This document shows, piece by piece, positions 14,043 through 21,440 of a stretch of 34,521 bases of DNA (position 1 is the first letter of the stretch; each line of letters opens with the position of its first letter). The notes beneath the pieces were generated by a model. It had not been told where the DNA came from. It searched no databases and saw nothing but the letters and a program-made list of their open reading frames with translations. Source of the stretch: an uncultured Clostridia bacterium (GTDB lineage: Bacteria > Bacillota > Clostridia > Christensenellales > UBA1242); the NCBI GenBank assembly GCA_944349915.1, contig CALVNU010000001.1:1-34521 (forward strand). Reading direction: 5' to 3'. Made by a program: the position numbers and the translations under genes.

Positions 14043-14537
14043 ATGAATTTGAGATATAGAGAACTTGACAATGACGATTTTTATACTTGGGAAAAGATGG
14101 CACGACCTCTATTTAGTGAAGACGATTTTTGTGATGCAGATTATCTAGTTCAACTTGGGAATAAGTTGAAAGGCTGGGTTCTCTTAGACAATAATAATGA
14201 GTGGATCGGCTGTTGTTTTATTGACAACAAAAAGCACCTATATAATGAACAAGGTATTCACTTTCTTGAAGTATGTACATTTCCAAAATATAGAAATAGG
14301 GGATATGGCAAATGCCTTATGAAAATTATGTTTGACAATTCTTTATCAAAAACGAAATCAGTTTGTATTGCTCCAGATAATATACCTTCCAAAAAACTTT
14401 TTGAAAAATATGGTTTTACAAAATATTGCAAACGTAAATGCTGGGAAGTTTATCTTTGTGACAAAGATTTTTATCCTGACAAGTTAAAAAATTTAAAAAT
14501 GATTAAAATTGAAAAATCGCAAGAAATTGAAAGATAA
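14043..14537 (+). CDS. GNAT family N-acetyltransferase
   Basis: A 164-residue acetyl-CoA-dependent acetyltransferase of unknown substrate. The core fold is visible: a central strand with HFLEVCTFPKYRNRGYGKC, in which RNRGYG is the acetyl-CoA pyrophosphate loop (motif A). It is followed by a helix and then NIPSKKLFEKYGFTKY, the typical closing motif B. The ATG at 14043 has GTGAGG five bases upstream. A longer frame reaching 13989 would start inside the tRNA and is rejected. The stop codon lies within the left arm of a long inverted repeat that serves as terminator. The TTAATATG start context is shared with the TtcA-family gene. Confidence 0.88.
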   Translation: MNLRYRELDNDDFYTWEKMARPLFSEDDFCDADYLVQLGNKLKGWVLLDNNNEWIGCCFIDNKKHLYNEQGIHFLEVCTFPKYRNRGYGKCLMKIMFDNSLSKTKSVCIAPDNIPSKKLFEKYGFTKYCKRKCWEVYLCDKDFYPDKLKNLKMIKIEKSQEIER

Positions 14538-14595
14538 TATATTAGCAATTTTATTTTGTTTTGTCAACTAATTGCTAATATATTATCTTTTTAAT
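14530..14595 (+). terminator. Long perfect inverted repeat at the end of the GNAT gene
   Basis: A 21-bp arm (14530-14550) is repeated perfectly in inverse at 14570-14590 around a 19-base loop, and T residues follow. The arm is nearly all A/T with one GC pair. The GNAT stop (14535-14537) lies in the left arm. It probably ends the tRNA-GNAT transcript and may also stop the convergent VOC-ASCH transcript. Confidence 0.75.
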
Positions 14596-14661
14596 TTTAG
14601 CGATTTTAAAGTTTTTGTTTTTCTTTGGTGGAAGATGTAATTTTTTATTTTTGCTCATAAT

Positions 14662-15447
14662 TTACTCTTTGTTACCCAAATATTTTATCATTTTAAATTC
14701 TTCACAAATTATATCAATATTATCATTGAACGGGATTCCTTTTAATAATAGTTCTTTTGAAAAGAATTCTTTATGAATTGATTTCCAAGATTTTAAAGTT
14801 CTATCTTTTTCTCCTTCTTTGAACGCGTGTTCTTCTGTAGCTTTATCAAAAGTTGTTTTGTAAATTTTGGTTGTTTGTAAAATTATTTTTTTAGTTTTAT
14901 CCCAATTAGCAAGAATTGAAAATCCTGTATTTAGTTTATCATTTTTATTGTATAAATATGAAGTGGCAGTTTTATCACCTTTTACTACAAGATCAAATAA
15001 TTCATCTGCCATTTTTTTGTTATCACCAAAATGCCAGTCCACAATGTCTTGTTGAAATCGTAGTAAATATCCATCAGGGTCTTGAACCAAAAACTCCAAA
15101 ACATGATTTATAATATCGTTTTCTTGATAATCACTAACTAGCAGATCAATAAAAATTTTAATATTATGTTGTTTTAATGAATTATAAACTTGTGAAATAT
15201 CTGGTAATATTATTTGAAAATTTACACCTCTACCTAAAGGGTATTTCATATCATCTGTTACATTCCAACTTCCATTAGATGAAGGAAGAGTTAATTGTTG
15301 CAACATAATTTGACAATTGCCTAAAACAAGCATTGCGAAATCATTTCTTGCATATGCTATTTCAAAACCTAAAATTTCCGTGTAAAATTTTTTTGATTTT
15401 TCTAAATCAAAAACTCTTAATTCTGGGATTAAACAATTAAAATTCAT
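14662..15447 (-). CDS. Fusion of a VOC (glyoxalase/bleomycin-resistance-like) domain and an ASCH domain
   Basis: A 261-residue protein with two parts in one frame. Residues about 1-131 are a VOC domain: the LRVFDLEKSKKFYTEILGFE start, a middle FQIILPD strand, and LEFLVQDPDGYLLRFQQ at the end, as in bleomycin-resistance-type proteins. Residues about 136-261 are an ASCH domain of the COG4405 type: WHFGDNKKMADEL, VKGDKTATSYLYN, then TEEHAFKEGEKDRTLKSW and FFSKELLLKGIPF. ASCH domains resemble PUA folds and are thought to bind RNA or nucleosides; some members hydrolyse acetylcytidine. The VOC part may bind a small molecule. Function of the fusion is unknown. A purine-rich AAGGAA site precedes the ATG. 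Confidence 0.85.
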   Translation of the reverse strand: MNFNCLIPELRVFDLEKSKKFYTEILGFEIAYARNDFAMLVLGNCQIMLQQLTLPSSNGSWNVTDDMKYPLGRGVNFQIILPDISQVYNSLKQHNIKIFIDLLVSDYQENDIINHVLEFLVQDPDGYLLRFQQDIVDWHFGDNKKMADELFDLVVKGDKTATSYLYNKNDKLNTGFSILANWDKTKKIILQTTKIYKTTFDKATEEHAFKEGEKDRTLKSWKSIHKEFFSKELLLKGIPFNDNIDIICEEFKMIKYLGNKE

Positions 15448-15471
15448 ATAAAATTCCTTTTTCTAATATGG

Positions 15472-15500
15472 ATTATATCATAAATTAAACATAAATCTAA
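15472..15500 (-). promoter_or_regulatory. Promoter of the VOC-ASCH gene
   Basis: On the minus strand, TTAGAT (15500-15495), a 17-base spacer and consensus TATAAT (15477-15472), about 25 bases before the ATG. The remaining gap to the transglutaminase promoter (15501-15704) shows no gene. Confidence 0.5.
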
Positions 15501-15704
15501 TAACTGTTACAAATTTTTGCAGGAAAAATGCAAGATTTTTGCAAATGGACTGTTTTGTGCTGTTTTTTTTGCCTGTTTAATTTGTTTATTTTCTAAATAG
15601 TAAAAAAACAGTTTTATTTGCTTTTTGTCTATAAAATGCGTTTTTTAGTTTAATGTCAAATGTAAATAAACCGCAGGGATTGTTATATATTTTTTTAAAT
15701 TTTG

Positions 15705-15739
15705 TTGATAATTTTGCAAAATGTGGTATTATATATTAT
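15705..15739 (+). promoter_or_regulatory. Promoter of the transglutaminase-like gene, leaderless layout
   Basis: TTGATA (15705-15710), a 16-base spacer and TATTAT (15727-15732), then seven bases to the ATG at 15740. No ribosome site precedes that ATG. The longer in-frame start at 15653 would put these boxes inside the gene. Confidence 0.5.
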
Positions 15740-18421
15740 ATGAAAAATAATTCATTAAAGCATGCAACATTCTCTATTTTTAAATTGATGAGTTTTGTTT
15801 GTCTTCTTTTGTGTTTGTCGTTTTTTGTAGGTATAATTCCAATATCTACAAATCAACAGGCGGAAGGGGCGAGTTCAACATCAATTGAAAATTATGATGA
15901 TTATATTGATTATTTTAAAGCAAATACAGATGACCCTTTAAACAATGCTTTGGTTGCGTTTTACACGGCATTTGAAAATAATATTGAAGAGATAAAAAGT
16001 GGCTCGTTTGAAATTTCCATGAGAGAGGAAGGGCTATACAATGCTGTCAAATCTTTGTCCTATCAAGATATACATTCTGCTTTGGCGGGAGCAGTAAATG
16101 CTTTTATGTATGACAACCCAGAAAACTTTTTTATTGATTTTACTCAAATAGACATGTCGTTTCCACCGTTTAATAGTATATTTTTAAAATATGATGTGAC
16201 TGTTTCGGCAAATATTTGTTATATTGAAGGAATTGTCAATCAAAACAGTTTAGACAATATGATAGAGCAAATGAGAACCGAGCGTGATGAAATAATCGAT
16301 TTATTATATGCAACATATGGAGATAATCCAACAGATTATCAAATTGTCTATTTTGTAAATGATTATCTTGTGGATAATGTGGTGTATGATGTAACAACAA
16401 ACAAAACCTTTGTGCACACAGCGTATGGCGCTCTTGTTAATGACGAAGCAGTTTGTGATGGTTATGCCTATGCGGCGCAATATATTTTAGACGAACTCGG
16501 AGTTGCCAACCTTGTTGTGGCAGGAAAAGCGTACAATCCGTCAACAGGAAGCAGTGAGGGCCACATGTGGAGTTATGTGAAACTTTATGGGCATTGGTAT
16601 GGTCTTGATGTAACATGGAATGATCCAATTTATTATTTTACTCCGTCCGAAGCGGTTTACAACGCAAACAAAGTGAGATATTTTTTGGTTGGTGGAGATG
16701 AGGCAACCCAAACAGGATTTTACAAAATGGAGGGCGATTCGGATGCTCGCGTTGTAAGTAATTATCAAATTTATTTTACTTCAAACGATACCAAACTAAC
16801 CATGGAACTTCCGCATCCAGTTATTGAAAAAGAAGACTATATAGACCCAACATTTGAAGTGAGAACGCAAAAGAAAACGAGTGGAAATTCCACGGAGTCG
16901 ATGGCGATTTCGCTTGTGGCGCAAAACAAACTTGATGATATGTATTTTGCCTATAGCGTAAGTTACGATAATGGTGCAACATTTGGAGAAAAAGTTAAGT
17001 GTGAAAATTCAATGGCTATTTCCGATTCTGCTAAAAATGGCACCTACAAGTTTTATTTGATGTCAAGCGATGGGAAAATTGTAAAAGAAAGTCAAACGGT
17101 TGCGGTTGAAGTGGGGCAAAAATATAACTTAACAATCAACAGCCAAGAAGGCGTTGAATATCAAATTATCCCAGACCAAATTGACGGATATTATGAAGGG
17201 AATTATGTGAAAATTGAGTTGACGGCCCTGCCTATTGGAAAGGAAGGTGTTATAACAAGCAATCAAGTTGAAATTGCACAAATTGAAGAAAATTGGTTTG
17301 CTTTTAATTTTCCAAAGGGTGATTTAACTCTTGAAATTGGAACTCAAGACAAACTTTATAATATATTAGTAGCAGTGCAAGCACAAGGTGTTGAATATGA
17401 AGGTGCTGTTGAATATGAACTTGATAAAACCGAAGCCTATTATCAAAACAAGGTGCAATTGACAATCAATTCACTGCCGATTGGGAAAGAACTTGCTGGA
17501 GTTAAAATTGGGGAGATGGAATATGAAGGCGAGTTGGCACTAGGACAGCCTATTGAGATTACTATGCCACCAAATGATTTGGAAATTACCATTTTGCTTG
17601 AAGATATTGTGTATGATGTTATGCTCACAAACAATTCCGAATATCAAATTGATTACAATAGCAACGCAATCTATCAACAGGAAGTTAGTATTGTTGCAAC
17701 AAACTTACCAGAGAATAAAAAAATTGTTATTTCTGGCGTTGAAAATATACAGTATTTGACCAACTCGCAAGCATCTTTCGTTATGCCAGCGGACAATGTT
17801 GAAATAACACTTGATGTTGAAACCTTGGTGGAACATTCAATTTCCGTTTTGACCGAAAATGGAGTTGAAGTTTCTTTAAACCATTCGCAAGCTTATTTTG
17901 GGCAAGAAATTTTTGTAAATCTTTCTTACAATTACAATAAATATCGTGTAAATTCTGTTTTAATCAACGGGATTGAAGTTGTAAAAGTAGATAATTATAC
18001 CTATAGTTTTATAATGCCAGACGAAGAAGTTGAAATTGTGCTTGATGTTTATCAAATTCCAAACATTGTTATCACAAACGATATAGAATATACATTGACA
18101 TTTAATGAAGACACGAAAGGATATTATTATTTGATTACATTGGCAAATGTGCCGTCAAATTTATATGTTAAAAATATTAGCATAATTAACGAAAATGGCG
18201 AAAGTGTTTCTGCGATAACACAAATAAGTCAAAACACATTCCGCGTTGATGTTGCAGAAGATGATTTGACTATAACATTCAACTTTGGCGAAAAAGATTC
18301 AATGCCAGACAATAGCAAAGATGATTATATGCAAATTCTGGCGTTTGCACTAATATTTATTGCTGTGGTAGCCTTTGTTTCTCTTGTGATTTATCTTATA
18401 AGATTAAAAAGGAAGAAATAA
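15740..18421 (+). CDS. Secreted transglutaminase-like protein with tandem beta repeats and a C-terminal membrane anchor
   Basis: An 893-residue surface protein. The N-terminus is a signal peptide: KNNSLKHATF basic part, hydrophobic core LMSFVCLLLCLSFFVGIIP (about 14-32), then AEGASS as a likely cleavage zone. A helical part leads into a transglutaminase/protease-like core with the Cys-His-Asp triad: Cys239 in AVCDGYA, His275 in GHMWSYV and Asp290 in LDVTWND. Residues about 475-835 hold four or five repeats of about 75 residues, each closing with a motif like FIMPDEEVEIVLDV, similar to divergent InlB B-repeats. A hydrophobic helix (about 866-887) and RLKRKK end it, so it is anchored by a membrane span, not by LPXTG. 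Such domains usually act as peptidases or crosslinkers at the cell wall; the substrate is unknown. Confidence 0.88.
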   Translation: MKNNSLKHATFSIFKLMSFVCLLLCLSFFVGIIPISTNQQAEGASSTSIENYDDYIDYFKANTDDPLNNALVAFYTAFENNIEEIKSGSFEISMREEGLYNAVKSLSYQDIHSALAGAVNAFMYDNPENFFIDFTQIDMSFPPFNSIFLKYDVTVSANICYIEGIVNQNSLDNMIEQMRTERDEIIDLLYATYGDNPTDYQIVYFVNDYLVDNVVYDVTTNKTFVHTAYGALVNDEAVCDGYAYAAQYILDELGVANLVVAGKAYNPSTGSSEGHMWSYVKLYGHWYGLDVTWNDPIYYFTPSEAVYNANKVRYFLVGGDEATQTGFYKMEGDSDARVVSNYQIYFTSNDTKLTMELPHPVIEKEDYIDPTFEVRTQKKTSGNSTESMAISLVAQNKLDDMYFAYSVSYDNGATFGEKVKCENSMAISDSAKNGTYKFYLMSSDGKIVKESQTVAVEVGQKYNLTINSQEGVEYQIIPDQIDGYYEGNYVKIELTALPIGKEGVITSNQVEIAQIEENWFAFNFPKGDLTLEIGTQDKLYNILVAVQAQGVEYEGAVEYELDKTEAYYQNKVQLTINSLPIGKELAGVKIGEMEYEGELALGQPIEITMPPNDLEITILLEDIVYDVMLTNNSEYQIDYNSNAIYQQEVSIVATNLPENKKIVISGVENIQYLTNSQASFVMPADNVEITLDVETLVEHSISVLTENGVEVSLNHSQAYFGQEIFVNLSYNYNKYRVNSVLINGIEVVKVDNYTYSFIMPDEEVEIVLDVYQIPNIVITNDIEYTLTFNEDTKGYYYLITLANVPSNLYVKNISIINENGESVSAITQISQNTFRVDVAEDDLTITFNFGEKDSMPDNSKDDYMQILAFALIFIAVVAFVSLVIYLIRLKRKK

Positions 18422-18585
18422 CCTTTAAAAAATATTAAATAAAAAAGCAGGCTGTGTAAGTAAAAATTTTAAAAACGATAAAATTTTGTAAAATTATCAA
18501 AAAATGCTTGTTTTTTGAAATATTTGCTATAAAAATGCTAAAATTTATCGAAATTTCATGTAATTTTATAAAATAAGTGCTAAAT

Positions 18586-18617
18586 AAAGACCGTCAATAA
18601 AATGGCGGTCTTTTGTT
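18586..18617. terminator. Terminator between convergent transglutaminase gene and gpmI
   Basis: AAAGACCG (18586-18593) pairs with CGGTCTTT (18606-18613) around a 12-base loop, with T residues after it and A-rich sequence before it, so it can act both ways. The rest of the 272-base gap is A/T-rich with no gene visible. Confidence 0.75.
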
Positions 18618-18693
18618 TTAAAAATTTATAGATTTGACAAAGTTGAAAAATTTTTAGTCTATAACTTTTACAATAAGTTTATGTTGAATATTT

Positions 18694-20196
18694 TTAAAAA
18701 AGTGGCTTGTTCATGTTGTTAGGAATTTCAATCCCTAGCAACTTGAGAACTGTTGGCGCAATAGATGCAATAGAGCACTTCTTGGCAAGTTTGACATTTT
18801 TGTGTTTCTCGGAAGCAAGATAACATGGCACAGGGTTTGTTGTGTGAGATGTGATTTTATTACCATTTTTGTCAAACATAAGTTCTGCATTGCCGTGGTC
18901 GGCAGTTATAATGCAGTCTCCGCCAGCCATAATTGTTGCAAGCGCAAGCGCATAGGCTTGTTTTTCTACACATTTGATTGCTTCTTTTGTAGACTCAAAA
19001 TTTCCAGTATGTCCAATCATGTCTGGGTTTGAGTAGTTGACCAAAATAAAATCATATTTTGCAGATGCAATAGCATCCAAAGTTTCTTCTGTTATTTCAA
19101 TTGCTCTCATTTTAGGATAGTAGGAAAAATCTTTGGCATTAACGCTTTCAATAAGTTTTCTATCTTCATTTTTGTATGGTTTTTCTATTGTCCCATTAAA
19201 AAAGAATGTTACATGGGCATATTTTGTGGTTTCGGCAATGTGGAATTGTTTTAAGCCATGCCTAGAGATGATTGCAGAAAGGTTGTCTTCAACCACTTCG
19301 GGAGGATATATAACATTGAGTGTTTTGAAATTTTCACTGTATAGTTCCATTGGTGAGAAAAGTAAATTTTTAAATTTTTTCACTTTAAATTTGTCAAATT
19401 TTGCATTTGTAAGCGCATTTGTAAGTTCAATAGCGCGGTCTGCGCGAAAATTATAGAAAATAACGCTATCCTTATCCTTTATTGTGCCTTCTTTGTCTAA
19501 CAAAACGGGCAGAACAAATTCGTCAAATGCACCAGTTTGATAACTTTCTTTTAAGGCTTCTTTGGCGGACAAGTTTTTAAAGTTTTTTCCATACACCAAT
19601 GTTTTGTAAGCAAGTTCCAACCTGTCATAGCGCTGTTCTCTGTCCATTGCATAAATTCTGCCTGCCAGTGAAGCAATTTTATAAGGAGTGTCTTTTATTG
19701 CTTGCTCAACCATATCAATATATTTTGCACCGCTGTTTGGTAAGGTGTCTCTGCCGTCCATAAAAGCATGGATAAAAACTTTATTCAAGCCATTTTCCTT
19801 GGCAAGTTTTATAATTGCTAGCAGGTGGTTTATATGGCTATGAATTCCACCGTCGGACAAAAGGCCCATCAAATGTAGCGAACTATTATGTTTTTTTGCA
19901 TATAAAATCGCCTTTAAAATATGTTGATTTTTAAAAAACGCTCCACTGCGAATATCATCATTTATTTTTTCAAGACTTTGTAAAACAGTTCTTCCAGCGC
20001 CCAGTGTAAGATGGCCAACTTCGCTGTTGCCCATTTGTCCAGCAGGCAAGCCAACGGCAAGCCCACTTGCTTCAAGGGTGGTGTAAGGATACATTTTTTT
20101 TAGTTTGTCAAGGTTTGGAGTTCCTGCCTCTGTAATGGCGTTCCCATACCTATCCTTTCTTATTCCAAAGCCATCTAAAATTATAAGCGTTACCAT
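18694..20196 (-). CDS. gpmI: 2,3-bisphosphoglycerate-independent phosphoglycerate mutase
   Basis: Interconverts 3- and 2-phosphoglycerate in glycolysis, using two Mn ions and a phosphoserine. About 500 residues, as in the family. Seen: LIILDGFG (4-11) with the first metal Asp, catalytic Ser58 in AGQMGNSEVGH, and DGRDTLPNSG. Also seen are RIYAMDREQRYDR, FYNFRADRA, NYSNPDMIGHTG, ITADHGNAE and SHTTNPVPC, which supply the remaining metal and substrate contacts. I chose the ATG at 20196, nine bases from AAAGGA. An in-frame ATG at 20202 is only three bases from it and would add two residues. It has its own promoter. Confidence 0.96.
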   Translation of the reverse strand: MVTLIILDGFGIRKDRYGNAITEAGTPNLDKLKKMYPYTTLEASGLAVGLPAGQMGNSEVGHLTLGAGRTVLQSLEKINDDIRSGAFFKNQHILKAILYAKKHNSSLHLMGLLSDGGIHSHINHLLAIIKLAKENGLNKVFIHAFMDGRDTLPNSGAKYIDMVEQAIKDTPYKIASLAGRIYAMDREQRYDRLELAYKTLVYGKNFKNLSAKEALKESYQTGAFDEFVLPVLLDKEGTIKDKDSVIFYNFRADRAIELTNALTNAKFDKFKVKKFKNLLFSPMELYSENFKTLNVIYPPEVVEDNLSAIISRHGLKQFHIAETTKYAHVTFFFNGTIEKPYKNEDRKLIESVNAKDFSYYPKMRAIEITEETLDAIASAKYDFILVNYSNPDMIGHTGNFESTKEAIKCVEKQAYALALATIMAGGDCIITADHGNAELMFDKNGNKITSHTTNPVPCYLASEKHKNVKLAKKCSIASIAPTVLKLLGIEIPNNMNKPLF

Positions 20197-20220
20197 AATC
20201 ATTTTTCCTTTTACCGAATA

Positions 20221-20249
20221 ATTTTATAAAAACAAGCAAAAAATGTCAA
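20221..20249 (-). promoter_or_regulatory. Sigma-A promoter of gpmI
   Basis: On the minus strand, TTGACA (20249-20244), a 17-base spacer and TAAAAT (20226-20221). The same two hexamers and spacing occur at metG. Confidence 0.8.
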
Positions 20250-20326
20250 TTTTTTAGCCTTTTTTACGCAAATTTTATAGAAAAATCTTAAAATTATTGT
20301 TTTTAGAATGTGCAAAACATAAAATT

Positions 20327-21028
20327 TTAAAAAAGATTATAGCGCTCTTTATGGATAATTGCGTTGAAAAGTTTTTCTTTGCAAGAAGGAAAAGAGGCTT
20401 CTAAAATTGTTAAAAGTTGTTTTGCGTTCTCTCTTTCTGTGTGTTTGTTGGCAGGGCATGGATTGTAAAGAACTGGGAAATTTTTGCTTATGTTTTGCAA
20501 ATCTTTTTCTTCCACATAAAGCAGTGGCCTTATAACAGTAAGATCGGTTTTTGAAAGATATGTTTTTGCTTTAAAGGTTGAAAGCCTGCCTTCAAAAAAC
20601 AAAGAAAGCAAAAATGTTTCAATAAGGTCGTCTCTATGATGACCAAGCGCAACCTTGTTGCAACCAAGTTCTTTAGCCTTGCCGTTTAACAGCCCTCGCC
20701 TTAAATTTGCGCAGAGTGAGCAGGGATTTTTTTCTTTGCGAATGTCAAAAACAATTTCAAAAACATTTGAAGGCACAATGGTTAGTGGAACTTCAAGTTT
20801 TTCGCAAAAAGATTGGAGGTGTGAAAAATCACTTTTCCCACCCGTCAAATCAACAGAGATTGCAATTAGTTCAAAGTTTGGGAAAATATATTTTTGATAC
20901 TCTTTTAATGCCACCAGAAGACTTAAACTGTCTTTTCCGCCAGACAGCCCAACTGCAATTTTGTCTCCATTTTCAAGCAAAGAATGTTCTTCTATAGCCT
21001 TTCTCATTAAACTTAAAATTTTTCTCAT
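20327..21028 (-). CDS. TtcA-family PP-loop ATPase (tRNA 2-thiocytidine-type thiolation enzyme)
   Basis: A 233-residue adenylating enzyme of the TtcA/TilS superfamily. The PP-loop SGGKDS is at residues 29-34. A CxxC pair (Cys103, Cys106 in NPCSLCANLRRG), the HHRDDLIETFLLSLF segment (130-144) and a third cysteine in NPCPANKHTERE (Cys191) match the iron-sulfur TtcA group rather than TilS. Known members thiolate C32 in some tRNAs; Gram-positive homologues are less well characterised, so the exact target is not certain. The ATG has TTGAGG seven bases upstream. A weak TAAAAT -10 box lies before it. gpmI follows in the opposite sense of position but the same strand, with a separate promoter. Confidence 0.85.
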   Translation of the reverse strand: MRKILSLMRKAIEEHSLLENGDKIAVGLSGGKDSLSLLVALKEYQKYIFPNFELIAISVDLTGGKSDFSHLQSFCEKLEVPLTIVPSNVFEIVFDIRKEKNPCSLCANLRRGLLNGKAKELGCNKVALGHHRDDLIETFLLSLFFEGRLSTFKAKTYLSKTDLTVIRPLLYVEEKDLQNISKNFPVLYNPCPANKHTERENAKQLLTILEASFPSCKEKLFNAIIHKERYNLF

Positions 21029-21324
21029 ATTAACCTCAATTTTGATTTTATCATAAAAAATTGAAAAAAATATAGAAAAATATAAAAAATTCGTAAAAAA
21101 TATAAAAATTTTGAAAAAAAAAATAAAAATTTACAAATAATGCTTTAAAATAACATTTTTTAACAATTTTGCAACATTTTTCTGCTTGATTTTTTAAGGT
21201 TGTAAAATAAACAAAAGTTTTTTATCTGTCTTTTCTAACACATAAAAACAAAAATATATAAAAAAATAAATAATAAATTAAAAAAAATTTAAAAAATTAA
21301 TTATCTACTACAGCCCAAATTTAT
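21029..21324. other. A/T-rich intergenic region before the giant lipoprotein gene
   Basis: Long runs of A and T with repeated TATAAAAA-like words and no reading frame with coding character. It separates the divergent TtcA-family gene from the promoter of the giant gene. I see nothing more specific in it. Confidence 0.5.
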
Positions 21325-21353
21325 TTGACAATTTATGACATAAAAAGTATACT
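21325..21353 (+). promoter_or_regulatory. Promoter of the giant lipoprotein gene
   Basis: Consensus TTGACA (21325-21330), a 17-base spacer and TATACT (21348-21353). Transcription should start near 21360, giving a leader of about 80 bases, the longest in the window. Confidence 0.8.
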
Positions 21354-21359
21354 TTTTAT
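21340..21359. promoter_or_regulatory. 20-bp perfect palindrome over the -10 box
   Basis: ATAAAAAGTATACTTTTTAT is fully palindromic and covers the -10 box of the giant-gene promoter. Its place is that of an operator for a dimeric repressor. It could also be a chance A/T palindrome. Confidence 0.5.
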
Positions 21360-21360
21360 A

Positions 21361-21436
21361 AAGGTCGACAGAAGACCTCTTTTGTCGAGCAATTTGTGTT
21401 TAATATTTTTGAAATTACAAATATTAAACAAGGAGG
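21361..21436 (+). promoter_or_regulatory. Structured 5' leader of the giant lipoprotein gene
   Basis: Two alternative small hairpins overlap: AGGTC (21362-21366) with GACCT (21374-21378), and TCGACA (21365-21370) with TGTCGA (21383-21388). They share bases and cannot both form. A perfect 11-bp hairpin (GTTTAATATTT 21398-21408 with AAATATTAAAC 21419-21429) then directly abuts the ribosome site AAGGAGG (21430-21436). This may stabilise the long mRNA or tune its translation. It matches no riboswitch class I know. Confidence 0.55.
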
Positions 21437-21440
21437 CAGA

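Noticed and set aside
13718..14071. 117-residue minus-strand frame over the tRNA
   Set aside because: It runs through the whole tRNA-Arg and into the GNAT gene and has no ribosome site. It is a shadow.
15653..15739. Longer transglutaminase-like protein starting at 15653
   Set aside because: It would bury the signal peptide 29 residues inside the protein and place the promoter boxes in the coding region.
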